Assembly: GCA_913777615.1 (NCBI GenBank)
Contig: CAJYTK010000011.1
Location: 124,001 to 188,000, forward strand
Reading direction: 5' to 3'
DNA: 64,000 nt
DNA from: an uncultured Agrobacterium sp.
GTDB lineage: Bacteria > Pseudomonadota > Alphaproteobacteria > Rhizobiales > Rhizobiaceae
A program made the position numbers and the translations under genes. This document shows, piece by piece, positions 40,885-49,658 of this stretch (its first letter is position 1; every line of letters begins with the position of its first letter). A model generated the notes under the pieces. That model worked only from the letters and a program-made list of their open reading frames with translations. It had not been told where the DNA came from and ran no database searches.

Positions 40885-41466
40885 CTATCGCGCACCAAGA
40901 CGAAGCGGAATGGAAAGTGCGGCGGGGCGGGACGCGGCGAAACTGATGCGCGCCGAAAGCCGTCCTGCAACCGGCGCCGGTACAAGGAATTTCTCCTCAA
41001 TCAAGGTGTTCTCGCCTTTCGAAAGCGGTGTCAGCGAGGCGATGCCGCAGCCATTGATCGGCGTTGCCTTCGGATCGAGTTCGCGACTGACATTGTTGGA
41101 CAGTGTCACATCCAGCGGCAACCACCGGCGTCCTTCGCCATCGACCAGACTGATCTGACACTGGGACCAATCTTCCCCGATGTCTTTCACCGCCGTTGCG
41201 CTCAGCCGAAGGATGACCAGCCGTCGTTCCCCGGGAAGCCGAAGCGGCGTATCCTTGCCATCGCCCAGCAGACGCGCCGCCTCGACCTGCCACAGCGCTC
41301 CGGCGTAGATGCGATCGCCTGCGTTGCCGACGATCTCAATTTCACTACGGCGTTGATATTCCTGAAAGCTGCGCCAGGCGCTCAGCGAGAAAGCCAGCAC
41401 CACCAGGGCAGGCAGGCTGATAAACGAAATCCACCACAATGTGCGTTCGCGATCAGCGCCCATCAT
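40885..41466 (-). CDS. anchored protein of unknown function, third gene of envelope block
   Basis: The 193-residue protein begins MMGADRERTLWWISFISLPA, with one transmembrane segment (ISLPALVVLAFSLSAW), followed by an exported domain with strand-like stretches such as RRLVILRLSATAVKDIG and ISLVDGEGRRWLPLDV, and two possibly paired cysteines (SQCQIS and NGCGIA). It has the general look of an anchored DUF4352-like beta-sandwich. It overlaps the preceding gene by 14 bases, with GGAG seven bases before its ATG, so the two are translationally coupled. Function is unknown. Confidence 0.6.
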   Translation of the reverse strand: MMGADRERTLWWISFISLPALVVLAFSLSAWRSFQEYQRRSEIEIVGNAGDRIYAGALWQVEAARLLGDGKDTPLRLPGERRLVILRLSATAVKDIGEDWSQCQISLVDGEGRRWLPLDVTLSNNVSRELDPKATPINGCGIASLTPLSKGENTLIEEKFLVPAPVAGRLSARISFAASRPAALSIPLRLGAR

Positions 41467-42016
41467 TGCCGATCTCCAATGCCGCTTGGGAGACAATCTT
41501 GTCCGCATCAATAGCGATATCGAGCTGGTCGCTGAGTTGCGGGAAATATTGCCTGGCCAAGAGTAGCGACATTCGTGAGGTCTCCGCCTCCGGCAACTCG
41601 AAAACGAATATGCCAGACGTTGGCAAGCCAGGTTGGATGGTCTTGGTCGACAGGGCGCCCGGCACACCGTCCACCCGCGTAGACTGCCTGTATGAGCGGC
41701 CGGATGCGCCGACGATTGTCGCGGCCTGGAGGGGCAAGGTCTCGGCCGATGCAGCAGCGTCCACTGCGACGACAAGCCAGACACCCGAGGTGCTGCGCTC
41801 CACCTTCCGTCCGAAGCTCTCATAGGAGAGCACCTTGGCCTTGCGAACCTGCGAAACTTTACCGCTGAATGCGCGCCCGGATACCTCCTCCCTCGCATGT
41901 CCATCTGTGACGATCGGACCTGTCAGCATGGCGTATGACGGCGTCGTTTCCTTCAGCGCTATCAGGGCGCCCACCGAAAGTGCGACGAGAGCGGAGTAAA
42001 AGACCGCGCGGATCAT
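41453..42016 (-). CDS. anchored protein of unknown function, second gene of envelope block
   Basis: The 187-residue protein starts MIRAVFYSALVALSVGALIA, a signal-anchor, followed by an exported domain with GVWLVVAVDAAASAETLPL, GASGRSYRQSTRVDG and LPTSGIFVFELPEAE, a pattern resembling DUF4352-type beta-sandwich proteins: a strand, a described variant amino acid, a loop and a later GIFVFELP strand. The ATG at 42016 overlaps the previous stop (ATGA). The similarity to its two neighbours is in architecture, not in close identity. Confidence 0.6.
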   Translation of the reverse strand: MIRAVFYSALVALSVGALIALKETTPSYAMLTGPIVTDGHAREEVSGRAFSGKVSQVRKAKVLSYESFGRKVERSTSGVWLVVAVDAAASAETLPLQAATIVGASGRSYRQSTRVDGVPGALSTKTIQPGLPTSGIFVFELPEAETSRMSLLLARQYFPQLSDQLDIAIDADKIVSQAALEIGNDGR

Positions 42017-42609
42017 GGTGCTTCCTCGACGGATGCGCCACCGGACAGGGGTAGAACGACTTTCGCGACGGGGCCTTTCGCAAACCAACCCGGTGCCGCA
42101 TAGAGGTTATCGCGCGGACGAAAAGCCTCACCCTGAACCGAGAGGTCCAGTGAGGATGGCACCGGAGCATCTGCGGGAAGTTCCCACACGGCTGTAACCA
42201 TCTCTGGCATCACCGGCTGCAAGTCGCCCAGCAGATCACGATCCCGATCGAGATAGAACGCCGGTCGCGGTGCATCCTTAATGTTGTCGAGCTTGATAAG
42301 GTCGCCATAGATGTTTGAGCTTTCTGCGGACAGGTTCTCAAGGCGCATTTCGACAGCAACTGCCTGTTTCCTGGGAGTGACCTTCAGCCCGTTCGGCGTG
42401 AGCGCGATGATACGAGCAGATTCCAGCGCCACTTGCCAACGCCCGGCATCGATAGTCTTTTTAGCTTCCACCACCGGGACAAGCTCGCTCTCGCGCCGCT
42501 CATACATGGAATAACCAAGCGACAGGCCGGCGGCAACAAGACCGCCCGCCCCTGCAATCAGTTTCCGCAGACGCCCTCTTCGAGCCTGTGTTTCAGTGTT
42601 CCCCACCAT
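42013..42609 (-). CDS. anchored protein of unknown function, first gene of envelope block
   Basis: The 198-residue protein has a basic N-terminus (RRGRLRKL), one transmembrane segment (IAGAGGLVAAGLSLGYSM) and an exported domain with GRWQVALESARIIALTPNGL, QAVAVEMRLENLSAESSNI and MVTAVWELPADAPV, again DUF4352-like in layout. The three genes 42609-40885 overlap by 4 and 14 bases and form one transcription unit. Nothing in the sequence gives an enzymatic role; a scaffold or partner-binding role in the envelope is plausible. Confidence 0.6.
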   Translation of the reverse strand: MVGNTETQARRGRLRKLIAGAGGLVAAGLSLGYSMYERRESELVPVVEAKKTIDAGRWQVALESARIIALTPNGLKVTPRKQAVAVEMRLENLSAESSNIYGDLIKLDNIKDAPRPAFYLDRDRDLLGDLQPVMPEMVTAVWELPADAPVPSSLDLSVQGEAFRPRDNLYAAPGWFAKGPVAKVVLPLSGGASVEEAP

Positions 42610-42721
42610 TGCCGATCAGCGATAGCCGCCCTTGTGAAGTCTACTCCAACATCCGCTGAAGACGCGAACCCAAAGTCTTCAACGCAATTCCGGCCCAAGA
42701 ATGACGCCGGAAATGCAGATC

Positions 42722-43651
42722 CTATTTCTTCTGGTCTAGCGTATGACGGCCGAAGTCCGGCGCATCGACATCCTGACCTGCCTGAACGATGGAGCGGCGA
42801 ATGTCGCGGGTGCGGGAAAAAAGCTCGAACAGCTTGTCGCCCTCGCCCCAGCGGATCGCGCGCTGCAGATAGGCAAGATCTTCCGAAAACCGCGCCAGCA
42901 TTTCAAGGATCGCATCCTTGTTGTGCAGGCAGATATCGCGCCACATGGTGGGGTCCGACGCAGCCAATCGGGTAAAGTCGCGAAAGCCGGACGCCGAATA
43001 TTTGATGACTTCCGATTCCGTTACCGTCGAAAGATCGTCCGCCGTGCCAACGATATTGTAGGCGATGATGTGGGGAAGATGCGAGACGATCGCCAGCACC
43101 TTGTCATGGTGCTCTGGGTCCATCTCATCGACCCGTGAGCCGAGCGCCAGCCAGAAGCCTTTCAGACGATCGAGAGCTGCAGCATCCGTACCCGGCAGCG
43201 GCGTGAAGATGCACCAGCGATCACGGAAGAGACCAGCAAAACCGGCATCCGGGCCGGATTTTTCCGTACCCGCCAGCGGGTGGCCGGGAATGAAGTGAAC
43301 ATGCTCAGGCATATGCGGCGCCATCTGGGCAATCACGGATGCCTTCGTGGAGCCGACATCGGTCACGATCGCGCCTGCCTTCAAATGCGGTGCGATCTGC
43401 TTTGCCACCTCTTCGGAGGCACCGACGGGAACCGAGACGATAATGAGATCGGCGTCGCTCACCGCATCGGCGACCGAGACGGTGTAGGAGGTGCCGAGTT
43501 TCAGTTCCTCGGCACGCTTCAGCGTTTCTTCCCGGCGTGTGGAGACGACGACCTCGCGCGCAAGTCCAAGTTCCTTGATGTCGCGGGCAATCGACGAGCC
43601 GATGAGGCCAATGCCGATCAGCGCGATGCGTTCAAACAGAATGCCCTCCAT
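42722..43651 (-). CDS. tyrC: cyclohexadienyl (prephenate/arogenate) dehydrogenase
   Basis: The 309-residue NAD(P)-dependent enzyme oxidises prephenate or arogenate on the way to tyrosine. The dinucleotide motif is IALIGIGLIGSSIARD near residue 8, the catalytic histidine lies in PGHPLAGTEKSG near residue 120, and VLAIVSHLPHIIAYNIV is the conserved helix. The start is the ATG at 43651 with AGG four bases before it, overlapping the hisC stop by one base (TGATG); an upstream GTG is possible. It is cotranscribed with hisC, as is common when aromatic aminotransferase and dehydrogenase functions sit together. Confidence 0.9.
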   Translation of the reverse strand: MEGILFERIALIGIGLIGSSIARDIKELGLAREVVVSTRREETLKRAEELKLGTSYTVSVADAVSDADLIIVSVPVGASEEVAKQIAPHLKAGAIVTDVGSTKASVIAQMAPHMPEHVHFIPGHPLAGTEKSGPDAGFAGLFRDRWCIFTPLPGTDAAALDRLKGFWLALGSRVDEMDPEHHDKVLAIVSHLPHIIAYNIVGTADDLSTVTESEVIKYSASGFRDFTRLAASDPTMWRDICLHNKDAILEMLARFSEDLAYLQRAIRWGEGDKLFELFSRTRDIRRSIVQAGQDVDAPDFGRHTLDQKK

Positions 43652-44757
43652 CACGCCTGACCCATGAACTCTTTGAGCGCTGCGATGACGCCGAGATTCG
43701 CCTCTTCCGAGCCGACTGTCATGCGAAGAGCATTGGCAAAGCCATAACCACGCACGGCACGTAAGATATAGCCACGGCGGCTCAGGAATTCGTCGGCATC
43801 GGCTGCGCGCTTGCCGTCCTCATCCGGGAAATGAATGAGAACGAAGTTGGTAACCGACGGCGTGACCTTCAGGCCGAGTTCGGTGAAGACCGAGGTCAAT
43901 CTGTCTAGCCACAGCAGGTTGTGCGCCACGGCCTGCTGCATGAAGGCCTGATCGCGAATGGCTGCAGCGCCAGCGGCAATGGCCGGCGCGTTCATGTTGA
44001 ACGGACCACGCACACGATTCAGCGCATCGATGATGGCACCCGGGGCATACATCCAGCCGACGCGCAGCGCTGCCAGACCATAGACCTTGGAGAAAGTGCG
44101 GGTCATGACGACGTTGGCACTGCCGGAAACCAGCTCAAGGCCGGCTTCGTAATCATTCTTGCGCACATATTCGGCGTAAGCCGCGTCAAGAACCAGAATG
44201 ACGTTCTTTGGCAGGGTGGCCTGGAGACGGCGGATTTCCGAGACGGGAACATAAGTGCCGGTCGGATTGCCAGGATTGGCGATGAACACCATCTTCGTGT
44301 TCGGTGTAACCGCATCGAGGATTGCGTCGACATTGACCGTGCAGTCGGTCTCTTTCACGGTGATTGGCTTGGCACCCGCACCCATGATCTGGATCTTGTA
44401 GACGAGAAAGCCATGCTCGGTGATGATAGCCTCGTCGCCCGCGCCGAGATAGACATGGCAGAGCAGGCCGAGCAGTTCATCAGAGCCATTGCCGCAGATA
44501 ATGTTGGCCGGGTTCAGACCGTGCACATCGGCGATCGCCTGGCGCAGCGCCACCGCCTGACCGTCCGGGTAGATTTCCAGATTGGAGGCCGCCGCCTTGA
44601 ACGCCTCGATGGCGTTGGGACTGGCGCCAAGCGGCGTTTCGTTGGAGGAGAGCTTATAGACCTTCGCAACACCATCCACATGCTCCTTACCCGGAACATA
44701 GGCGGCGATGTCCAGTATGCCTGGACGCGGAACAGGTTGGTTAAGCTCTGCACTCAT
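43651..44757 (-). CDS. hisC: histidinol-phosphate aminotransferase
   Basis: The 368-residue PLP enzyme has the fold type I pattern: the N-terminal [17 protein letters not shown], the [11 protein letters not shown] phosphate-loop region, [14 protein letters not shown], and the PLP lysine in [17 protein letters not shown] near residue 235. In this position next to tyrC it may also transaminate aromatic amino acids, as HisC-type enzymes in other bacteria do; that is inference. It is the first gene of the hisC-tyrC pair. Confidence 0.92.
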   Translation of the reverse strand: MSAELNQPVPRPGILDIAAYVPGKEHVDGVAKVYKLSSNETPLGASPNAIEAFKAAASNLEIYPDGQAVALRQAIADVHGLNPANIICGNGSDELLGLLCHVYLGAGDEAIITEHGFLVYKIQIMGAGAKPITVKETDCTVNVDAILDAVTPNTKMVFIANPGNPTGTYVPVSEIRRLQATLPKNVILVLDAAYAEYVRKNDYEAGLELVSGSANVVMTRTFSKVYGLAALRVGWMYAPGAIIDALNRVRGPFNMNAPAIAAGAAAIRDQAFMQQAVAHNLLWLDRLTSVFTELGLKVTPSVTNFVLIHFPDEDGKRAADADEFLSRRGYILRAVRGYGFANALRMTVGSEEANLGVIAALKEFMGQA

Positions 44758-44840
44758 TTCATCGACCTTCGAAAAAGCGCCGGGAAATCCGGCCTGACAA
44801 TGCCGAAGGCATTAGACTGGAAGCAACCCGTTGTCGAGTA

Positions 44841-45614
44841 TCAGCGCGGCTTTTGCTGTTTCCGGCCCTGCGTCAATGTGGTTCGGGTACTAGGCACGCC
44901 TTGCGGCGCCAGTACCGGGACGAAGACGCGACGGGACGCACGCTGTGTCACCGGAAGACCCTGATAGAGCCGCTTTTGCGCTTCAACGATGATGACGCCG
45001 GAAAAGACCGGCCATAGCCTGCGCCCGATCGTCTCCATGTAGCGGCGAAACTTCAACACGGACCGCACCTTGGACGGCGGGAAGAACAGCGCTTCGGCAG
45101 AGGCGCCAGGGGTAAAGTTCGTTTCGCGCAGAAGGGCCGTCAACTGGCTGCGGGAATAGGGGCGTCCGGAACCGAAGGGCGTATGCTCCATGCGCGCCCA
45201 CACACCTCGCCGATTGGGCACCACGATAACCAGACGGCCGCCGGGCGCCAAAACGCGCCAGAGTTCCTTGAGAGCCTCGCGCGGATTTTCGACGAATTCC
45301 AGCGAGTGGATCATCAACACGCGGTCGATCGAGGAATCGGGCAGCGGCAGTTCCTCGTCGAAGACAAGAGCTGTGGAGGAGAGTTCGCCCGCCGGCCAGT
45401 TCACCGCGCCCTGCCCTGCGGGCATGAAGGCAAAGGTGCGTTCGGTGTCGTGGCGGAACCGATCGAGAAACGGCACCGCATAGCCGAGCCCGACGAGGCG
45501 CTCATCCGGAAGCGTTGGCCACAGCGTCGACAGCGCCATGGTGATCGCCTGTTCGGCAGAACGGCCAAGCGGGGAATGATAAAATTCGCGCAGATCGACG
45601 ATATCGGTGTTCAT
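44841..45614 (-). CDS. class I SAM-dependent methyltransferase
   Basis: The 257-residue protein has the Rossmann methyltransferase layout: VGLGYAVPFLDRF as motif I (poorly glycine-rich), FDEELPLPDSSIDRVLMIHS as the motif II-III region, and ALKELWRVLAPGGRLVIVVP, the diagnostic segment after it. The rest is variable. The substrate is unknown. It is 83 bases upstream of hisC in the same direction and divergent from gloB, sharing a 101-base intergenic region. Confidence 0.8.
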   Translation of the reverse strand: MNTDIVDLREFYHSPLGRSAEQAITMALSTLWPTLPDERLVGLGYAVPFLDRFRHDTERTFAFMPAGQGAVNWPAGELSSTALVFDEELPLPDSSIDRVLMIHSLEFVENPREALKELWRVLAPGGRLVIVVPNRRGVWARMEHTPFGSGRPYSRSQLTALLRETNFTPGASAEALFFPPSKVRSVLKFRRYMETIGRRLWPVFSGVIIVEAQKRLYQGLPVTQRASRRVFVPVLAPQGVPSTRTTLTQGRKQQKPR

Positions 45615-45715
45615 CGCTGGAATGTAGCGGGTCGCGAAAGGACTTCAAGCTTGGACTTCAAGCGCGTGTCACCTAAATAGAAGAGACAGGTTTATTGCGA
45701 GATAGGGAGCCGACC

Positions 45716-46486
45716 ATGAAGCCGCTGGATATCGAAGTCTTTCCATGCCGAAGTGACAATTTTGGTGTGCTGCTGCATGACAGCGAAAGCGGAACGACGA
45801 TTTCCATCGACGCGCCAGAGGAAGCGCCGATTCTGGACACTCTCAATCGCCGCGGCTGGCAGTTGACCCACATCTTCACAACCCACCACCATCAGGATCA
45901 CGTGGATGCCAATCTGGCTTTGAAAGAGCGCTTCCACTGCGAAATCCGGGGGCCGCATGACGAGGCGGTTGCCATTCCCGGTCTCGACAAGACCGCTGCC
46001 GACGGCGATGAATTCGAGATTGCCGGGCGTCGCGTGCAGATCATCTCCACGCCGGGACATACCGCCGGACATATCTGCTACTATCTTCCAGATGACGGCC
46101 TGCTCTTTGCCGCAGACACGCTGTTTGCCATGGGCTGTGGGCGCCTGTTCGAGCGCCCAGCCGCCGATATGTGGCACTCTTTCCGAAAGCTTATGGCGCT
46201 CCCGGATGACACCCAAGTCTACTTCGGTCACGAATATACGCTCTCCAACGCCCGCTTTGCTGTGACGGTCGATCCCGAGAACGAAGCACTGACGCGCCGC
46301 CTGAGTGAAGTCGAAGCATTGCGCAGCGAGGGCCGCTTCACCATTCCGACGACGATAGCGCTCGAGAAGCAGACCAACCCCTATTTGCGCGTGGCTGACG
46401 CCAGCATTCGTGCTCATCTTGGCTTGGAAGGTGCAACTGACGAGGATGTCTTTGCTGAGATCAGAGCCCGCAAGGACAAGTTCTGA
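45716..46486 (+). CDS. gloB: hydroxyacylglutathione hydrolase (glyoxalase II)
   Basis: The 256-residue metallo-beta-lactamase-fold enzyme hydrolyses S-D-lactoylglutathione. The metal site is in [12 protein letters not shown] near residue 57, with further ligands in [24 protein letters not shown] and [11 protein letters not shown]. The C-terminal domain binds glutathione. The ATG at 45716 has AGGGAG upstream. The next gene starts at its last base (TGATG), so the pair is translationally coupled. Confidence 0.93.
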   Translation: MKPLDIEVFPCRSDNFGVLLHDSESGTTISIDAPEEAPILDTLNRRGWQLTHIFTTHHHQDHVDANLALKERFHCEIRGPHDEAVAIPGLDKTAADGDEFEIAGRRVQIISTPGHTAGHICYYLPDDGLLFAADTLFAMGCGRLFERPAADMWHSFRKLMALPDDTQVYFGHEYTLSNARFAVTVDPENEALTRRLSEVEALRSEGRFTIPTTIALEKQTNPYLRVADASIRAHLGLEGATDEDVFAEIRARKDKF

Positions 46487-46917
46487 TGGCGGTAGAACAA
46501 TCCGCTGCTGCCATCATCGCCGCACTCAATCTGGAGCCGCATCCCGAAGGTGGCTTTTATCGCCAGACGTTTCGCGATCCCGATGGCCCGGAGCGCGGTC
46601 ATTCGACGGCGATCTATTATCTGCTCGAAAAGGGCCAGCGATCGCACTGGCATAAGGTGATCGACGCGGTTGAAATCTGGCACTATTACGCCGGCTCAGC
46701 CCTATCGCTTCATATGTGCGAAGATGGAAAGAATGTCTCGACCGTGCGGCTTGGGCCAGCGGTGCTGGACGGTGAACAACCGCAGGCGATCGTGCCGGCA
46801 AACTGGTGGCAGGCAGCGGAAAGCCTTGGCGAGTTCACCCTCGTTGGCTGCACCGTCGCACCCGGCTTCGTTTTCGACAGCTTTGTCATGGCAGAGCCCG
46901 GCTGGGCACCGGGTTAA
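46486..46917 (+). CDS. cupin domain protein (DUF985 family)
   Basis: The 143-residue protein shows the Cupin_5/DUF985 signature LEPHPEGGFYRQTFRD and IYYLLEKGQRSHWHKVIDAV followed by EIWHYYAGSALSLHM. The histidine and glutamate pattern suggests a metal site. The overlap with gloB suggests a role linked to glutathione or aldehyde metabolism; no activity is established for the family. Confidence 0.8.
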   Translation: MAVEQSAAAIIAALNLEPHPEGGFYRQTFRDPDGPERGHSTAIYYLLEKGQRSHWHKVIDAVEIWHYYAGSALSLHMCEDGKNVSTVRLGPAVLDGEQPQAIVPANWWQAAESLGEFTLVGCTVAPGFVFDSFVMAEPGWAPG

Positions 46918-46928
46918 TCGCCTGCCCG

Positions 46929-47702
46929 TCAGCCGCCATACTTTGTCGCAGTGATATAGACCTGACCGACCTTTGTCGGGATCCGGGCATAGACCGGCGC
47001 ATAGAGATCCATGCTGCTGGCCTTGGCGAACCAAACCTCCATGGAGATCGACTTCAGATATTCGATATCCTTGCGGCCCTTGCGGAAGCCGGATTTCGGA
47101 ACATAGCGCATGTTGCAGACGACAGCATCGCCTGAGAAGCCATTGGTCTTGAACGGTTTCGTTCCACTGGAACTCAGCACCAGATCGAGACGCGACTCAC
47201 CATCATAGATCGGCAACCGGCTGGGGCAGATACGGCCGCCAACCGGGAAGATCAGGCCGGAAATCGGATCGAGCACGGAACGAAGATCGCGATCCTTCAC
47301 GTCCACCCAATTGTCCGGCCGCGCCTTCGGTGCCGGATTGACGGTCGTGGAGGTGACGTTGCCATTCCGATACTGCACATCATAGGTGCGGGTGCGCTTG
47401 CCGTCCTTATACACCAGCGAATATTCGTTGGCCTGCATGCGGTTGCCGCGCTTGGCGCCAGAGACAGTCGTCTTGCCGGAAATATCCTTGAGCACGCTGG
47501 CAATGCCCGCCGAACTGAAAGAGCCGGAAATCGAGTATGTCGAGCCGTTCATCTTCGTCGAAAAGTTGGCGCGCGCGATCGGCAACGGTCCGAGCGCGAT
47601 TGAGTATTCGCTGTCATGGCGCGATTCGGCGGCCAATGCGGGCGTAAGGCCGCAAAGCACGAGCGCTGTCACGGCAAAAAGTCTTTGTGCATGGACGATC
47701 AT
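46929..47702 (-). CDS. DUF3108 domain-containing protein
   Basis: The 257-residue protein has a signal peptide (LFAVTALVLCGLTPALA, cleavage after AAES-type site) and an exported domain with YSIALGPLPIARANFSTKMN, the family-typical start of DUF3108 beta-barrel-like proteins. The ATG at 47702 has GAGGTG eight bases upstream; the extended in-frame start does not. It is convergent with the cupin gene and divergent from rpmB. Function is unknown. Confidence 0.82.
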   Translation of the reverse strand: MIVHAQRLFAVTALVLCGLTPALAAESRHDSEYSIALGPLPIARANFSTKMNGSTYSISGSFSSAGIASVLKDISGKTTVSGAKRGNRMQANEYSLVYKDGKRTRTYDVQYRNGNVTSTTVNPAPKARPDNWVDVKDRDLRSVLDPISGLIFPVGGRICPSRLPIYDGESRLDLVLSSSGTKPFKTNGFSGDAVVCNMRYVPKSGFRKGRKDIEYLKSISMEVWFAKASSMDLYAPVYARIPTKVGQVYITATKYGG

Positions 47703-47953
47703 AGAGATATCACCTCGGCAACGGCGAAAGCCGTGCATTTCCGGCGATCATATACGCTGACTTGTGGCAATAAAAAAGCGGGAGCCACAGCAAAACCGGT
47801 GAAATCGCGCACAAAAAGGCGCGAGCGGCTTGACTGCACGGACGGCTCTGACTATAGAACCGCAACTTTCCAATCATCGGCTGTTGGATTGCGAACCGGA
47901 TTTTGCCGGAGAGCAGACTGATAGTCTTACAGTGACAACGAATAGGTGTACCC

Positions 47954-48244
47954 ATGTCCCGTGTATGCGAATTGACCGGCAAGGGCGTCCAGACGGGCAA
48001 CAACGTCAGCCACGCCAATAACAGAACCAAGCGCCGGTTCCTCCCGAACCTTTGCCAGGTTACTCTGATTTCCGATTCTCTCGGCCAGCGTTTCCGTCTG
48101 CGCGTTTCCGCAGCCGCTCTTCGCTCCGTTGAACATCGTGGCGGCCTCGATGCCTTCCTTTTGAAGTCTGACGAAAACGAGCTCTCGATGCGCGCCCGCC
48201 TGCTGCGTCGCCAGATCGCAAAGAAGACCGCTGAAGCCGCTTAA
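47954..48244 (+). CDS. rpmB: 50S ribosomal protein L28
   Basis: The 96-residue protein starts [20 protein letters not shown] and continues [17 protein letters not shown], the highly conserved L28 pattern, with a C-terminus longer than the enteric form, as usual in alphaproteobacteria. It is a component of the large ribosomal subunit. A strong terminator follows. Confidence 0.97.
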   Translation: MSRVCELTGKGVQTGNNVSHANNRTKRRFLPNLCQVTLISDSLGQRFRLRVSAAALRSVEHRGGLDAFLLKSDENELSMRARLLRRQIAKKTAEAA

Positions 48245-48269
48245 TAGCCGCTCAAACGTCTATCCTTTT

Positions 48270-48315
48270 CAAAAGGCTTGAATGGCTCTGCCGCTCAAGC
48301 CTTTTGTCTGTTTTA
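48270..48315 (+). terminator. Rho-independent terminator of rpmB
   Basis: CAAAAGGCTTGA (48270-48281) pairs with TCAAGCCTTTTG (48295-48306), a perfect 12-base stem with a 13-base loop, followed by TCTGTTTT. It starts 26 bases after the rpmB stop. Confidence 0.85.
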
Positions 48316-48411
48316 GGGGTAGCGGATGCCTTTGCGTCCAGCTTCCCCGTTTTTCGCGCAAGGCTGCATCGCTGTTTGAGACGGCTCGCCGCTTGCATAT
48401 GTTCGCTCCAA

Positions 48412-48442
48412 CTGGTGGCATCACCCAGGATAAAAAAATGCC
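48412..48442 (+). ncRNA. candidate preQ1-I-like pseudoknot on the yhhQ start
   Basis: CTGG (48412-48415) pairs with CCAG (48425-48428). The loop segment GGCAT (48417-48421) is complementary to ATGCC (48438-48442), which contains the start codon. Between the stem and the ATG lies an A-rich linker, GATAAAAAA. The layout (short stem, loop, A-rich tail, loop-to-tail pairing) is that of class I preQ1 riboswitches, and the gene is a queuosine-precursor transporter. AGGA at 48427-48430 is the ribosome-binding site and lies in the stem edge. The identity is inferred from geometry, not from a covariance search. Confidence 0.45.
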
Positions 48443-49073
48443 TTATCTGCGCCAAACATTTATCTATGTGCTGCTGATGACCCTCGTCGTCGTCGCATCG
48501 AATATTCTCGTTCAGTATCCGCTGTCCGGCACGCTCTTCGGCATCAATCTTGGTGATCTTCTCACCTGGGGTGCTTTCACCTACCCTGTCGCCTTTCTGG
48601 TCACGGATCTGACCAATCGGCAGTTCGGCCCCTCCATTGCGCGTCGCGTCGTGCTGGCCGGCTTCATCGTTGGCGTCACGCTATCCTTCTGGACCTCGCT
48701 GCCGCGGATCGCGATTGCTTCCGGCACCGCTTATCTGATCGGCCAGTTGCTCGACATTTCGGTGTTCAATCGTCTGCGTCGCCAAAGCTGGTGGCGTGCG
48801 CCGCTGGCAGGCTCCATGTTCGGCTCCGTACTCGATACCGTGCTGTTCTTCTCGATCGCCTTTGCAGCGAGCTTTGCCTTCATTGGTCCGAACGATGCCT
48901 TCGCCATCGAGAATGCGCCGATCCTTGGCATCTTCTCAACTGAAGCCCCGCGCTGGATCTCCTGGGCGCTCGGCGATCTGTCGGTGAAGGTTCTCGTCGG
49001 ACTCGTCCTCTTGCTACCCTACGGCGCTCTGATGAACACGCTCAAACCCATGCCGCCAGCACGCTCGATCTAA
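48438..49073 (+). CDS. queuosine precursor transporter (YhhQ/VUT family)
   Basis: The 211-residue inner-membrane protein has five to six helices and the family motifs LLTWGAFTYPVAFLVTDLTN and RQFGPSIARRVVLAGF near residues 35-75, then SGTAYLIGQLLDISVFNRLR and FGSVLDTVLFFSIAFA. Family members import preQ0 or preQ1. The ATG at 48438 has AGGA eight bases upstream; an in-frame extension to 48282 would run through the rpmB terminator. The candidate pseudoknot covers the start codon. Confidence 0.88.
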   Translation: MPYLRQTFIYVLLMTLVVVASNILVQYPLSGTLFGINLGDLLTWGAFTYPVAFLVTDLTNRQFGPSIARRVVLAGFIVGVTLSFWTSLPRIAIASGTAYLIGQLLDISVFNRLRRQSWWRAPLAGSMFGSVLDTVLFFSIAFAASFAFIGPNDAFAIENAPILGIFSTEAPRWISWALGDLSVKVLVGLVLLLPYGALMNTLKPMPPARSI

Positions 49074-49176
49074 GCCAACCGTCGCTCCATAAAGTCTTGG
49101 ATTTCGAAATAAAGCAGTGAAGGCTGATCGCCTCCGCTGCTTTATTTGATTTACAGCCAGCGGCGCCAGAAATGCT

Positions 49177-49653
49177 CTAAAACTTCAACCGCTCACGGAA
49201 GAACACGAGCGCGACGATGAGGCCTGTCGAGGCGCCGATCAGCACGTCGAGAAAACGGGCAAGGCCCGCGACCTGTGGCCCCATCAACAGCACAAGCATG
49301 GCTGATGCGCCGGCCTGTATCGGCACCACAGGCGCCATGCCGAAGGCAGCAGCGATCATCATGGCGACGAAGGTGGCTGACGCCATCCGGACCGCCGCAA
49401 GATCTGCCGGGATCATCAGCGCAAGCTCGCCCACCAGAATGCCGACGGTGACGCCAACGATCAGGCCTAAACCCTGACGGATCTGGCTTGGAATGCCCGG
49501 CGCCAGACAGATCAACGCGCTGATCGCAGCGAAGACGGGCTGCTGATGGCCGAGCAAATATCGTGAGGCCCAGAACGCAAAAGCGGCAGCCAGGGCTGCC
49601 GCAAGTGCACGAGTGAATGCTGATTGGAGACGCTCGGCGATCTGCCTGAGCAT
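49177..49653 (-). CDS. FUSC family membrane protein (aromatic acid exporter-like)
   Basis: The 158-residue protein has several hydrophobic helices, including ALAAALAAAFAFWASRYLLG, FAAISALICLAPGIPSQIRQ and MIAAAFGMAPVVPIQAGASA, and an end in FLDVLIGASTGLIVALVFF. It resembles the membrane half of FUSC/ArAE proteins. The short length suggests a reduced family member without the cytoplasmic half. It starts five bases after the aspS stop, so it is cotranscribed with aspS. The transported substrate is unknown. Confidence 0.75.
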   Translation of the reverse strand: MLRQIAERLQSAFTRALAAALAAAFAFWASRYLLGHQQPVFAAISALICLAPGIPSQIRQGLGLIVGVTVGILVGELALMIPADLAAVRMASATFVAMMIAAAFGMAPVVPIQAGASAMLVLLMGPQVAGLARFLDVLIGASTGLIVALVFFRERLKF

Positions 49654-49658
49654 ATCGC

